From DAOUKH01 sp965261455 (GTDB lineage Bacteria; Chloroflexota; Dehalococcoidia; SHYB01): a stretch of DNA of 64,000 nucleotides. The stretch covers positions 992,001 through 1,056,000 of the forward strand of contig OZ253453.1 of the NCBI GenBank assembly GCA_965261455.1, given 5' to 3'. Positions 1 through 8,743 of the stretch are shown one piece after another. Each line of letters starts with the position of its first letter. Positions within the stretch are counted from its first letter, which is position 1. The notes beneath the pieces were generated by a model. The model did not search any database, was not told where the DNA came from, and saw only the letters and a list, made by a program, of their open reading frames with translations. Position numbers and translations under genes: made by a program.

Positions 1-40
1 CAAGTACCGCGACTCCTAACGCGAGGAGGGAGCCACTCCT

Positions 41-979
41 ATGACCATCATGGTGACCGGCGGCGCCGGCTTCATAGGCCGGCGGGTGTCGGGACTGCTC
101 ATCGCGCGCGGCGAGCGCGTGGTCCGCTTCGACACCGTAGCCGCCCCGCCCGCCGAGGGCGCGGTCGACGTGCGCGGCGACATCACTCAACTAACGCACC
201 TGCTGGAGGCCATCGGCGATCACGGCGTGACGCGCATCGTGCACCTGGCGGCCCTCCTACCGCCAACGACCGAGGAGCGGCCCCACACCGGGCTGCTGGT
301 CAACGTGCAGGGCGCGGCGAACGTCTTCGAGGCGGCGCGTTGGGCCAAGATCGAGCGTGTCGTCTACGCGAGCTCCATCGCCTGCTACGGCGATCAGTCG
401 AACTTCGGCGAGCGGGCCGTCACCGAGGACGACCCATCCCAGCCGTTCAACGTCTACGGCCAGACCAAGGCGGTGAACGACTTCACCGCGGCGCGCTATC
501 GGGAGCGCTGGAGCCTCGACCTGCGGGGGATCCGCATCTCCACGGTGTTCGGGCATGGGCGCGCCACAGGGCTCACCGGACTGATCGGGGGCGCGCTGAT
601 CTCACGACCCGCCGTCGGGCTTCCCGCCGAGATACCCGTGGACCCCGCCGAAGCGTCGTCGATGATCTACGTGGACGACGCGGCGGAGATCTTCACGCGC
701 GCCGTCCTCAGCGGCGACCTGCGCAGCCCGGTGTACAACACCGGCGGGCACCTCGCGAGCGTTCGTGAAGTCGCCGACATGGTCGCCGAGATCGTCCCCG
801 GGGCGAAGGTCACCTTCGGCGAGGCCAAAGTCCCCCACGTCTACCTGGTGGACAACAGCCGGATGCTCCGCGACATCGGCTACGAGCTTCCGCCGCTGCG
901 CCGACGCCTCCTCGATCACGCCAACGCGGCGCGCGCCGAGGCCGGCCTCGACCCTGTGGCGGCCCCCGCCGGCTGGTAA
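41..979 (+). CDS. NAD(P)-dependent epimerase/dehydratase (extended SDR)
   Basis: A 312-residue extended short-chain dehydrogenase of the NDP-sugar epimerase/dehydratase kind, predicted cytoplasmic. The Rossmann motif GGAGFIG is at residues 7-13. The catalytic Ser is near 111-112 and the YxxxK pair is Tyr139/Lys143 (YGQTK), so the active site is complete. The ATG at 41 follows a GGAGG-type ribosome site. Length fits the family (about 310-330). The substrate cannot be read from sequence. The neighbours are a convergent flavin monooxygenase and further oxidoreductases rather than glycan genes, so a catabolic role is as likely as sugar metabolism. Confidence 0.85.
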   Translation: MTIMVTGGAGFIGRRVSGLLIARGERVVRFDTVAAPPAEGAVDVRGDITQLTHLLEAIGDHGVTRIVHLAALLPPTTEERPHTGLLVNVQGAANVFEAARWAKIERVVYASSIACYGDQSNFGERAVTEDDPSQPFNVYGQTKAVNDFTAARYRERWSLDLRGIRISTVFGHGRATGLTGLIGGALISRPAVGLPAEIPVDPAEASSMIYVDDAAEIFTRAVLSGDLRSPVYNTGGHLASVREVADMVAEIVPGAKVTFGEAKVPHVYLVDNSRMLRDIGYELPPLRRRLLDHANAARAEAGLDPVAAPAGW

Positions 980-988
980 CGGCCCGCT

Positions 989-2110
989 CTAGCGGGCGGC
1001 GTCGGCGGCGCTGCTCGACGACTTCTCGGCGAACCGAGGGATCACCTGCTCCCCGAAGAGCCGTATCGAGGTCATGATCTCCTCGTGCGGCGTCCGGCCC
1101 GCCTGGAAGATCGGCATGAGCTGGTCGATGCCGAGGGCGGCATAGCGCTCGACGGTGCGGGCGCAGGCGTCGGGGTCGCCGGCGCAGAACGAGCCGCCGT
1201 CGATCAGGTCGTCCACACTGGCGCCCGTGACGCGCTCGGCCTCGTACTGGTTCCGCCGCAGGTGGTACTCGTAGTCTTCGGGGACGAGGCTGGGGTCGAC
1301 GCCGGCCCAATCGTTGGAGTGCCGCATGCGCGAGTTGGTGAAGTACCACATGCCGGCCTCGCCGCCGAGCTTGCGCGCCTTGGCGTTGTCGAGGTCGCAG
1401 TGGGCGATGGTGAAAGCCGACACCTGCTCGTTCACGAACTTGCCCACCGGGCGGGCGGTGCGGGAAGCCTCCCGGTAGGTCCGGATGCGCCGCTGCATGT
1501 CGCCGGGGTTGCCCAAGGTGAAGCAGAGTGCTCCAAGGCCCTTCTCGCCCGCCGCCTGGAACGTTTCCTCGCGGGTGCAGGCGACCCACATCGGCGGGTG
1601 CGGCTTCTGTAGCGGCTTGGGGATCACCTCGCGGCGGGGGATGTCGTAGTACTTACCCTTATGCTCAAAGAACTCCTCGGTCCACATCCGCGGAATGATC
1701 TCGAGCGCCTCCTCCCACATGCCGAGGGTGTCGTTGATGTCGACGCCGAAGGGCGTAAGCTGGTAGGGCGTGCCGGAGCGGCCGGTGCCGAACTCGACGC
1801 GCCCGCCGCTCATGATGTCGAGGGTGGCGACGTACTCGGCCACGCGCACGGGGTGGTTCACCGGAAGGAGCACGACGGCGTGGCCGAGCCGTATCGTGCT
1901 GGTGCGCTGGCTCACGGCGCCGAGGAAGACCTCGGGCGAGCAGGAGTGGGCGAACTCGGTGAGGAAGTGGTGCTCGACGAACCAGACGTACTCGAAGCCG
2001 ACTTCCTCGGCGAGCACGATCTGATCGAGGGCCTCGTGGAAGATGTCCGCCTCGGTCTTGCCGTCCCACGGCTTGGGGAACTGGAGCTCGTAGAGCATCC
2101 CGAACTTCAT
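989..2110 (-). CDS. LLM class flavin-dependent oxidoreductase
   Basis: A 373-residue luciferase-like (bacterial luciferase/alkanal monooxygenase fold) FMN- or F420-dependent oxidoreductase. It begins MKFGMLYELQFPKPW and has the typical EEVGFEYVWFVEHH segment near residue 40, a GRVEFGTGRSG segment near 110, and an HPPMWVACT substrate-barrel strand. An in-frame GTG lies four codons upstream, but the ATG at 2110 is preceded at proper distance by GTGGAGGACGCC, so ATG is preferred. It converges on the epimerase with a 9-bp gap and diverges from the SDR at 2238. Such enzymes oxidise diverse organics, and the substrate is unknown. Confidence 0.88.
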   Translation of the reverse strand: MKFGMLYELQFPKPWDGKTEADIFHEALDQIVLAEEVGFEYVWFVEHHFLTEFAHSCSPEVFLGAVSQRTSTIRLGHAVVLLPVNHPVRVAEYVATLDIMSGGRVEFGTGRSGTPYQLTPFGVDINDTLGMWEEALEIIPRMWTEEFFEHKGKYYDIPRREVIPKPLQKPHPPMWVACTREETFQAAGEKGLGALCFTLGNPGDMQRRIRTYREASRTARPVGKFVNEQVSAFTIAHCDLDNAKARKLGGEAGMWYFTNSRMRHSNDWAGVDPSLVPEDYEYHLRRNQYEAERVTGASVDDLIDGGSFCAGDPDACARTVERYAALGIDQLMPIFQAGRTPHEEIMTSIRLFGEQVIPRFAEKSSSSAADAAR

Positions 2111-2237
2111 GGCGTCCTCCACCCTAGTCGCCGCAATCTTACGGCGCTGGCCCGGCCTGTCAACGCGGCGGCAGCGAGGCTGCTACACTCCCACGCAACG
2201 ACGCGGGGCCGCATCGCCCGCATGCAAGGGACGCGCC

Positions 2238-2999
2238 ATGAAGCTGAAGGGCAAGGTCGCTATCGTCACCGGATCGAGCCGAGGGATCGGCAAGGCTATC
2301 GCCAAGCTCTACGCCGCCGAGGGAGCCAAGGTCGTGGTCACGGGCCGCTCGGAGGTCGAGACGGAGAAGCTGGCGGGCAGCATCCACCTCACGGTCAAAG
2401 AGATACGGGAGGCTGGCGGCGAGGCCATGGCGATTCGCTGCGATCAACGGTACGACGACCAGGTGTTCGGGCTGGTCGATCAGGTGGCGGCGGCCTGCGG
2501 CCCGGTGGACATCCTGGTGAACAACGCCGCGGCGAGCGTCATGACGACGTTCCAGGAGATCTCGGTCAAGCACTTCGACCTGATCATGGATGTCAACGTC
2601 AAGGGTTACTTCCTGTTCATCCGGGCGGTGCTGCCCGCGATGCGGGAGCAGGGAAGCGGCGTCATCATCAACATCAGCTCGGGCGCGGGGAAGATGGTCG
2701 CCGAGTCGCCGCGCAACCTGGTCTACGGCATTTCGAAGGCCGCGGAGGACCGGATGACGCTCGGCCTCTCCGCCGAGTTACGCGACCACGGAATCAGCGT
2801 CACCGGCCTGATGCCCGCCCGCGCCGTGCTCACCGAGGGGGCGGTCGCCTACTTCAAGGGCAACGTCCCGGAGAATTGGGGCGTCGGCCCCGAGAACATG
2901 GCCCAAGCGGCCCTCTACCTCGCCCAGCAGACTCCGGAAACGCTGACCGGCTGGGTCGGAGAAGACGAGGCGCTGCGCGAGGAGACCGGCGCCTGGTAG
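2238..2999 (+). CDS. SDR family NAD(P)-dependent oxidoreductase
   Basis: A 253-residue classical SDR starting MKLKGKVAIV. It has the cofactor motif TGSSRGIG (11-18), NNAA (95-98), catalytic Ser147/148 and Tyr163/Lys167 (YGISK), all intact. The frame stays open upstream to 2109, but that part is proline/arginine-rich and overlaps the divergent promoter region, so the ATG at 2238 (after CAAGGGA) is chosen. It sits 41 bp before an isocitrate-lyase-superfamily gene on the same strand, so the two may be co-transcribed. Substrate unknown. Confidence 0.87.
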   Translation: MKLKGKVAIVTGSSRGIGKAIAKLYAAEGAKVVVTGRSEVETEKLAGSIHLTVKEIREAGGEAMAIRCDQRYDDQVFGLVDQVAAACGPVDILVNNAAASVMTTFQEISVKHFDLIMDVNVKGYFLFIRAVLPAMREQGSGVIINISSGAGKMVAESPRNLVYGISKAAEDRMTLGLSAELRDHGISVTGLMPARAVLTEGAVAYFKGNVPENWGVGPENMAQAALYLAQQTPETLTGWVGEDEALREETGAW

Positions 3000-3040
3000 C
3001 GAGGCCCAGGGTCCAACGACAGGAATCGCAGGAGGCGGTA

Positions 3041-3919
3041 ATGCGCGGATCGACGACGTTGCGGAAGATGCTGGATGGGCCGGAGATCATCGTGCTGCCG
3101 GGGGCGTACGACGCGCTGTCGGCGCGCTTGGCGGAGCAGGCGGGTTTCGACGCCGTCTTCACCACTGGCTTCGGCTTCGCGGCGGCGGCTCTCGGCGCGC
3201 CCGATTACGGGTTGATGACCATGTCGGAGATCATGGAGCGCACCCGGCACATCACGCGCGCCGTGTCGATTCCCCTGGTCGCCGACATGGACACCGGCTA
3301 CGGCAACGAGCTCAACGTAATCCGGACTATCCAGGAGTGTGTCGAGGCCGGCGTCGCAGGCGTGATACTGGAAGACCAACAATGGCCCAAGAAGTGCGGC
3401 CACTTCGACGGCAAGCGCGTGATCCCCGTGGAGGACCACGCCTCGAAGCTCAGGGCCGCCGTACACGCCCGCGGGAGCGACGACCTCGTTATCATCGCCA
3501 GGACCGACGCCCGCGCCCCCTTAGGGTTCGACGAGGCGGTGCGCCGGGGGAATCTCTACCGCGACGCCGGCGCGGACGTCGTCTTCGTCGAAGCGCCGCA
3601 GTCGATGGAGGAGCTCACCGGCATCGTGGCCAAGGTGCCCGACGCGCCGCTCTTCGCCAATATGATCGAAGGCGGGAAGACGCCGTTCCTGAGTTCGGCG
3701 GAGCTGCAAGCGCTTGGCTTCAAGATGGTGGTCTACCCCCTGTCCGCGCTCTTCACCGCCGCCCGATCCATCGGGAACGTCTACCGCGCGCTGAAGGAGG
3801 AGAAGACGACGGCGAGGCTGCAAGAGGGTATGGTCTCGTTCTCGGACTTCGAGAAGATCGTCGGCGTTCCGCACTACAAGGAAATCGAGCGCAAGTTCGC
3901 CGCCGGCAGCGCCGATTGA
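3041..3919 (+). CDS. isocitrate lyase/PEP mutase superfamily protein
   Basis: A 292-residue TIM-barrel enzyme of the isocitrate lyase/phosphoenolpyruvate mutase superfamily (carboxyvinyl-carboxyphosphonate mutase or 2,3-dimethylmalate lyase type). Visible motifs are the metal-binding DMDTGYGN at 82-89, EDQ at 111-113, and the lyase-type catalytic loop KKCGH at 117-121. The Cys in that loop indicates a C-C lyase rather than a phosphonate mutase. The ATG at 3041 has AGGAGGCGGTA upstream. The frame is open far upstream (from 1661), but that stretch is antisense to the flavin monooxygenase and is not real. Probably in an operon with the SDR. The exact acid cleaved is unknown. Confidence 0.85.
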   Translation: MRGSTTLRKMLDGPEIIVLPGAYDALSARLAEQAGFDAVFTTGFGFAAAALGAPDYGLMTMSEIMERTRHITRAVSIPLVADMDTGYGNELNVIRTIQECVEAGVAGVILEDQQWPKKCGHFDGKRVIPVEDHASKLRAAVHARGSDDLVIIARTDARAPLGFDEAVRRGNLYRDAGADVVFVEAPQSMEELTGIVAKVPDAPLFANMIEGGKTPFLSSAELQALGFKMVVYPLSALFTAARSIGNVYRALKEEKTTARLQEGMVSFSDFEKIVGVPHYKEIERKFAAGSAD

Positions 3920-3939
3920 CGGCAACCTTCAGCGAATGG

Positions 3940-4013
3940 CGCGCCCGAAGGGATTCGAACCCCCAACCCTCAGATCCGAAGTCTGATGCTCTGTCCAATT
4001 GAGCTACGGGCGC
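3940..4013 (-). tRNA. tRNA-Arg (anticodon TCG)
   Basis: Complete cloverleaf on the minus strand. The 7-bp acceptor GCGCCCG/CGGGCGC is followed by discriminator G. The D-arm is GTAGCTC, the anticodon stem TCAGA/TCTGA encloses loop CTTCGGA (anticodon TCG), and the T-arm carries GTTCGAATC. CCA is not encoded. Confidence 0.93.
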
Positions 4014-4107
4014 AGGCGGAACGCGGAGCTGACGGCCACGCTTTCAATTATAGACCCGGGCGGGCGCTCCAGACCGGCGCGCGACGGCCTAGGCCGGAGT
4101 TTACTGG

Positions 4108-4181
4108 GGTGGGCGAAGGGACTCGAACCCTCGATCTCCAGGGCCACAACCTGGCGCCTTAACCTCTTGGCCACGCCCACC
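4108..4181 (-). tRNA. tRNA-His (anticodon GTG)
   Basis: Complete cloverleaf on the minus strand. The 8-bp GGTGGGCG/CGCCCACC acceptor includes the His-specific extra G-1:C73 pair. The anticodon stem CCAGG/CCTGG encloses loop TTGTGGC (anticodon GTG), and the T-loop is GTTCGAGTC. CCA is not encoded. Confidence 0.93.
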
Positions 4182-4263
4182 GAGCGGCCGATTTCGACCG
4201 TCTTTCAGTGTAGCCCACGGGCGGCGCGGGCGAAAGCGGCCCCGCAAACGTCCGCGGCGGGCG

Positions 4264-4569
4264 CTACGCGGCGCCGCGCTTCCGCTTGGGGGCGATCACG
4301 TCGAGCAGATCGCCGACGGGGATATTTTGCTCCAGCTCGTGGCGCAGCGGGATGCCGGAGTTGACGCGGTAGACGTTCCTGCGGCCCTTGCGCCGGCGGT
4401 CGAGGTAGCCGCCCTCGACAAGTTCGCCGACGATCTTGAGCGCCGTGCGTTCGGTGATGCCGATCGCGATGGCGATTTCACGGGCCGTGCTCTGCTGGTG
4501 CTGGGCGATCCAGCTTAACACCAGCGCGTGATTAGTAAGGAACTTCCAGTCGGATCCCCCTGCTTTCAT
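4264..4569 (-). CDS. winged-helix transcriptional regulator
   Basis: A 101-residue DNA-binding protein with a winged-helix fold. The helix-turn-helix segment STAREIAIAIGITERTALK (about 27-45) is followed by the wing GGYLDRRRKGRRNVYRVN (53-70) and a short basic tail. It resembles MarR/IclR-like HTH_24 modules without an effector domain. A good minus-strand promoter lies about 55 bp upstream. It stands alone between tRNA-His and an intergenic repeat region. The regulon is unknown. Confidence 0.75.
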   Translation of the reverse strand: MKAGGSDWKFLTNHALVLSWIAQHQQSTAREIAIAIGITERTALKIVGELVEGGYLDRRRKGRRNVYRVNSGIPLRHELEQNIPVGDLLDVIAPKRKRGAA

Positions 4570-4623
4570 TGCGCCCCAGCCCTCCCACTGTTTCCTGAAG
4601 TACGACTCATGTTCAAGAATTAC

Positions 4624-4653
4624 ATTATACCATCGGGTAAGTTACTTGGACAA
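4624..4653 (-). promoter_or_regulatory. predicted promoter of the winged-helix gene
   Basis: On the minus strand, a TTGTCC -35-like hexamer and a perfect TATAAT -10 (complement of 4624-4629) are separated by 18 bp. Transcription would start about 45-50 bp before the regulator's ATG at 4569. Confidence 0.5.
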
Positions 4654-4891
4654 GCGGAAGGCGGCAGGGGTCCCACGCGGGTTTCACTCTGTACGAGAAG
4701 GTAAGCGAAACGCTAGAAGTGTGAGGCGGCGGGCTGTCTTCGCGTCATGCGTTTCGTCCCCTAGAGACCTTGGTGGAAGCACATCTGCAGGTGCCGGCAA
4801 GCCCGCCCGCCGAGTTCGAAAACCTCTCCCCCTCTGGAGACCTTTGCAAAACCGACTGGGGTCCTGGTGGGGGGAGCGGAGGTGGCATTCA

Positions 4892-4981
4892 CTTAAACCT
4901 CTCCCCCTCTGGGGGAGACTGAGAGAGGGCGCGCGCCGCTAGGCGCGCGAGCGCCCAAAGGGCGCTGCTCCCTCCCCAGCC
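4892..4981 (+). repeat. 90-bp dispersed intergenic repeat, copy 1
   Basis: This 90-bp block recurs at 24586-24675 with only two visible base differences, and its first half recurs inverted at 14641-14682. It contains three small palindromes: CTCCCCC-TCT-GGGGGAG, CGCGCGCC-GCTA-GGCGCGCG and GCGCCC-AAA-GGGCGC. A partial related piece (ACCTCTCCCCCTCTGGAGACC) lies just upstream at about 4822. The rest of the 4570-5008 gap shows no credible gene. The palindromes suggest a MITE- or REP-like family or a folded RNA. Confidence 0.7.
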
Positions 4982-5008
4982 CAAAGCTCTCCAGAGAGGA
5001 AGCGGGGG

Positions 5009-6517
5009 TTAGCCGCGTCCGTTCGAGGCGGAGTCGAGGACGAATTGGACGAGGGTGCGCACCGGAACGCCGCTCGACCCCTTTGGCGTGTAGCCGTCCG
5101 TCGATGCGGCGCGCGCCGTTCCCGCGATGTCGAGGTGGACCCAGGGCGTCTTTTCGCTGAACTCGGCGAGGAAGAGGGCGGCGGTGATCGAGCCGGCGTT
5201 CCGTCCGCCGGTGTTCTTCACGTCGGCCACGTCGCTCTTGTTCTGTTTCTTGTATTCGTCGAACATCGGGAGCTGCCACATCTTCTCGCCCGTCGTGCGC
5301 GCCGACTTGAGCAACCGGTCCAGCGTCCGTTGATCGGTGGTGAAGGCGCCGGTGGCGACCTTGCCCAACGAGACGACGATCGCGCCGGTTAGCGTGGCGA
5401 TGTCGATCATGGGGGAGAGCCCAATCTTGTTCCCGTAGCTGAGGGCGTCGGCCAGGAGGAGCCGGCCCTCGGCATCGGTGTTGTCCACTTCGATGGTCTT
5501 GCCGTTCAGCGCGGTGACGATGTCGCCCGGCTTCTGCGCGGTCGAGGAGGGCAGGTTCTCCGCCGTGGGGACCAGTCCGGTGACGTTGATCTTGGGCTTC
5601 AAGAGACCGATGGCGCGCATCGCGCCGATGACGGCGGCCCCACCGGACATGTCGGTCTTCATCTCCGCCATGCCGCCCGCCGGCTTAAGGGAGATGCCGC
5701 CGGAGTCGAAGGTGACGCCCTTGCCCACCAGCCCGATGGCCTTCTCCGAGGAGGCGTCGCCGTCGTAGCGCAAGATGATGAACTTGGGCGGCTGAGCGCT
5801 GCCTTTGGAGACGCCGAGCAGGGCTCCCATGCCCTCCCGCTCCATCTCGTCGCGGTCGAAGACGGTTATGTCGAGTCCGGCGTCCGCGGCGGCCTGCTCC
5901 GCCCGTGCCGCCATGTCGGACGGCGTCATGTGGTTGGCGGGCGCGTTGCTCATGTCGCGGGCGAGCATGACACCTTCGGCGATGATGCGCCCGCGCTCGA
6001 TTCCCGCCCGTATGGCGGGCAGCTTGCCCCGCGCCTTTTCGACGATGCTCAGCTCCCTCACGCTTTCCTTCTTCGGCGGCTTGCCCGGGCGCTGGTACTC
6101 GTAGAGGCCGAGGAGCGCGCCCTCGGTGGCCGCCTGTGCCGCGGCCTCGGGGTCGAGTCCGCCCCCACCCGCGCCGTGCAGGGCCGTGGCGACCCGCTTC
6201 GCGCCGACGCCCCGCATCGCCCGCATCGCGACCGCCGCCACGCGCCGCACCTCGTCGAGACCGAAGTCGCGCTTCCGGCCGAGGCCGGCGACGACCACCC
6301 GTGAGGCCGGGATCTGTCCGAAGACGTGAATCGTGGTGATCTGGCCCAGCGTCCCCTTGATCTCGCCCGCGGCGATGAGCTTCGAGATCGCGCCGTCCAG
6401 CGCGCGGTCGACGGCGCCCGTAACGCCGCCGGGCTTCTTCACCCCTTGAAACAGGCTCACGATCAGCGCGTCGGCGCGGACCTTGGCGGCATCTCTTGCA
6501 GCGGCTTTGACCTGCAT
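5009..6517 (-). CDS. pepA: leucyl aminopeptidase (M17 family)
   Basis: A 502-residue cytosolic M17 aminopeptidase that removes N-terminal residues from peptides using two metal ions. The C-terminal catalytic domain has VGKGVTFDSGGISLK (about 264-278) and the family signature NTDAEGR (346-352), carrying the metal ligands and catalytic residues. The N-terminal macro-like domain is present and the length is typical. An ATG two codons upstream (6523) lies only one base after AGGAGG. The ATG at 6517 has ideal 7-base spacing and is preferred. A monocistronic transcript is likely. Confidence 0.93.
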   Translation of the reverse strand: MQVKAAARDAAKVRADALIVSLFQGVKKPGGVTGAVDRALDGAISKLIAAGEIKGTLGQITTIHVFGQIPASRVVVAGLGRKRDFGLDEVRRVAAVAMRAMRGVGAKRVATALHGAGGGGLDPEAAAQAATEGALLGLYEYQRPGKPPKKESVRELSIVEKARGKLPAIRAGIERGRIIAEGVMLARDMSNAPANHMTPSDMAARAEQAAADAGLDITVFDRDEMEREGMGALLGVSKGSAQPPKFIILRYDGDASSEKAIGLVGKGVTFDSGGISLKPAGGMAEMKTDMSGGAAVIGAMRAIGLLKPKINVTGLVPTAENLPSSTAQKPGDIVTALNGKTIEVDNTDAEGRLLLADALSYGNKIGLSPMIDIATLTGAIVVSLGKVATGAFTTDQRTLDRLLKSARTTGEKMWQLPMFDEYKKQNKSDVADVKNTGGRNAGSITAALFLAEFSEKTPWVHLDIAGTARAASTDGYTPKGSSGVPVRTLVQFVLDSASNGRG

Positions 6518-6575
6518 CGACATTCCTCCTGCGTTCCTTCCATATCGTCGGCCACGGCCGACGCGGTATGCGCTC

Positions 6576-7169
6576 CTAGGCCACCGGGGCCAAGACCTCG
6601 GACGCTATCGTCTTCACCGCTCCGGCGACATCCCTCGACGTATCGACGCGGCGGTGCGGGCGCTGGATTGGCTCCTGTGTCCGGCGCATCCGCTGGCGCA
6701 CCGTCCAATCGGCAAGCCCTTCGCCACGCGCCGTGCGCGCTTCCAACCGCCGTCGCGCAATCGACTCTGGAGCGTCGACCCGGACGATGATCAGCCGTGC
6801 GCCGGTGCGTTCGGCGATGGCGTAGACCGTCCCGCGGTGGGCTTCGACCAGATTCGTCACATCCATGATGACGGTCCGCCCCTCGCCAAGGAGACGTTCG
6901 ATGAGCGTGTGGCAGACATCGAAGACGCGCCGGTTCTCGGCGCGGGTGAAGCGCGGCTTGCCGGTGAGGCGGAGGCGAACGGCGTCGGACTCGACGACCT
7001 CGGCGCCGCACGCCTCGGCGAGCCGGCGGGCCAGATAGGACTTGCCGTCGCCGGGGAGGCCGGAGAGCATCACGAGCACGGATCCTGCCGCCGGACGCGG
7101 GGAACGCGGCAGCGCGGGGCAAGCGAGCGCGAGATCGGCTTCGGTGACGGAGCCGGAGGCCGGCGCCAC
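6576..7169 (-). CDS. P-loop kinase-like protein (AAA_33/zeta-toxin type)
   Basis: About 197 residues with a P-loop NTPase fold. GLPGDGKSYLARRLAE (Walker A) is near residue 40, an FDVCHTLIERLLGEGRTVIMDVTN segment ends in a Walker B-like strand, and an Arg-rich lid follows (RRRLEARTARGEG). Such proteins phosphorylate small molecules or nucleotides. A zeta-toxin role is possible, but no antitoxin is adjacent. The frame is open to 7259, overlapping the upstream membrane gene. A GTG at 7169, just after that gene's stop, is the most economical start, although its ribosome site is weak. Co-transcribed with the membrane protein and PadR genes. Confidence 0.7.
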   Translation of the reverse strand: MAPASGSVTEADLALACPALPRSPRPAAGSVLVMLSGLPGDGKSYLARRLAEACGAEVVESDAVRLRLTGKPRFTRAENRRVFDVCHTLIERLLGEGRTVIMDVTNLVEAHRGTVYAIAERTGARLIIVRVDAPESIARRRLEARTARGEGLADWTVRQRMRRTQEPIQRPHRRVDTSRDVAGAVKTIASEVLAPVA

Positions 7170-7173
7170 GGCG

Positions 7174-8178
7174 CTAGAAGAGCCCGCTGAGGGCGTTCTG
7201 CGTCTCGCGGCTCGCCACGGCCCGGTAGTTTGGGCTGCCCCGCCCGACTCTCGAATCAAGGAAAGCAGGGACCAGCAGCAGCAGTATTGCCAGCACGGTC
7301 GAGAGGAACAGGGCGGGCAGGCTCATCGCTCCGGAGATGTTCTGCGCGGCGGCGATGAAGGCCACAGGTGCGGCAATCATCAGAGCCGCAATCTTGAAGC
7401 GGCGGCGGCTGACTCGAACGAAGATCATTGGGAGCGCCGCCAGCATGAGGAAGACCAGCGCAACCACACCATCGGCTCCCGCCTCGAACGAGGTGCGCTC
7501 GTAGGCCAGCGCGCTCCCTTCCATCTGGAGCGAAAGGAGCCAGCGCACCACGATGGGGATGGGGAGTAGCATCAGCGAGGCGTACGTCCAGTCCATCCGC
7601 ACGACTTTCACCAGCGCCGACACCACCAGCTGGAGGGCTAGCGCGGCGTAGACCAGCAGGCCGGCGAGCGCCCACAGGGGCAGCGCGGCGCTCTCCCCGG
7701 AGGCTAGGGCAGTGGCGTCTCGCCAGACCGCGCCGGCGGCGATGAAGCCCGACGCCACCGGCAGCACCAGTGAGAAGCCCGCCCATGGGTACATCCACGG
7801 CGGCTTGCCCTTCCACCAGCCCAATAGCGTCACCAAGACGCTGACCGTCATGAACGCGGACAGCCAGGCCAGCGACGTCCAGAGATGCAGCGCGAAGAGG
7901 AAAGCGACGGCGATATAGGGGACGCTGGCGATGGCGGCGCTGACCCAGGTACCCAAGCCATGCACCTGGTACATTTCGTGGGCGACGAGGCGCGGCGAGC
8001 CGAACGTCCGCGTCGCTTCCGTTACCGCCGTTTCGTGAGGGCGGCCCTCCTCTTCGAACTCCTCGACGCGGTCTTCCAGGTGCGTGTAGAGCTCGCGAAG
8101 CACCTGCTTCTCGCGAAGCGGGTTCAGACGGAGGTGAACGCTGATCTCTTCCAGATACCGGACTAGGCCTGGAATCAT
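7174..8178 (-). CDS. membrane protein with N-terminal HAAS-like domain
   Basis: A 334-residue integral membrane protein. The first ~75 residues form a soluble helical HAAS/permease-prefix-like domain (MIPGLVRYLEEISVHLRL, then HLEDRVEEFEEEG). At least seven hydrophobic segments follow (about 85-330). Proteins of this build are commonly paired with PadR regulators and thought to sense or modulate the envelope. Here the padR-like gene ends 13 bp upstream, making a two-gene unit, with the P-loop kinase third. No catalytic motif is visible. Confidence 0.75.
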   Translation of the reverse strand: MIPGLVRYLEEISVHLRLNPLREKQVLRELYTHLEDRVEEFEEEGRPHETAVTEATRTFGSPRLVAHEMYQVHGLGTWVSAAIASVPYIAVAFLFALHLWTSLAWLSAFMTVSVLVTLLGWWKGKPPWMYPWAGFSLVLPVASGFIAAGAVWRDATALASGESAALPLWALAGLLVYAALALQLVVSALVKVVRMDWTYASLMLLPIPIVVRWLLSLQMEGSALAYERTSFEAGADGVVALVFLMLAALPMIFVRVSRRRFKIAALMIAAPVAFIAAAQNISGAMSLPALFLSTVLAILLLLVPAFLDSRVGRGSPNYRAVASRETQNALSGLF

Positions 8179-8191
8179 GTGGGTCTCACCG

Positions 8192-8524
8192 CTACGAACT
8201 AGGGGCCAGCACCATCGATACGGCCTTCGAGAAGCCCGCCCAAAGGTCCACGCGGGACACGAGGGCCTGCCGCCCCTGGTCAGTCAGGGCATAGTACCGG
8301 CGATTCTTGCCGGAGGGCGACGGCATCCATTTCGCCTCCAGGAGGCCGTCCCGTTCCAGGCGGTGCAACGCCGGATACAGCGTGCCTTCCTTAAATTGGA
8401 AGTAGCCGCGGCTTCGGTGCTCCAACTCCTTTACGAGCTGGTAGCCATACATCGGCGTGTCGGCAACGAGGGCCAAGAGCAGGGACTCGGTGTTCCCTTT
8501 CAGTAGTTCTTTGGGGTAGGCCAT
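8192..8524 (-). CDS. PadR family transcriptional regulator
   Basis: A 110-residue PadR-type winged helix. GNTESLLLALVADTPMYGYQLVKELE forms the N-terminal HTH, FKEGTLYPALHRLERDGLL is the signature recognition helix plus wing, and RRYYALTDQG the wing strand. The short C-terminal helix fits the PadR-s2 subfamily of about 105-115 residues. It is the first gene of an operon with the HAAS membrane protein, which it probably regulates together with its own promoter. Confidence 0.9.
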   Translation of the reverse strand: MAYPKELLKGNTESLLLALVADTPMYGYQLVKELEHRSRGYFQFKEGTLYPALHRLERDGLLEAKWMPSPSGKNRRYYALTDQGRQALVSRVDLWAGFSKAVSMVLAPSS

Positions 8525-8743
8525 GGGAGCCGCTTCTTCCTGACGTAAAGCGTAGAGATACGATAGTCACAGGCCGCGCGCTCGTCAACCGCGCGCCGCC
8601 GGCGGCGAATCCCGCGACGGGGGCGAAGCGTATGCACAGGTGAGCGGCCGCAACATGGCACCCGAAACTCCCTAGCCGGATGTGCGACAATAACCCGCAG
8701 CCAAACGCCGCCGAAGCGGCGGCTGAGCCTCCTACAAAACGAC

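Noticed and set aside
1661..3040. Upstream extension of the isocitrate-lyase-family ORF giving a 752-residue protein
   Set aside because: This part is antisense to the flavin monooxygenase and out of frame with the SDR, and its composition is unlike a protein. A clear ribosome site and family start exist at 3041.
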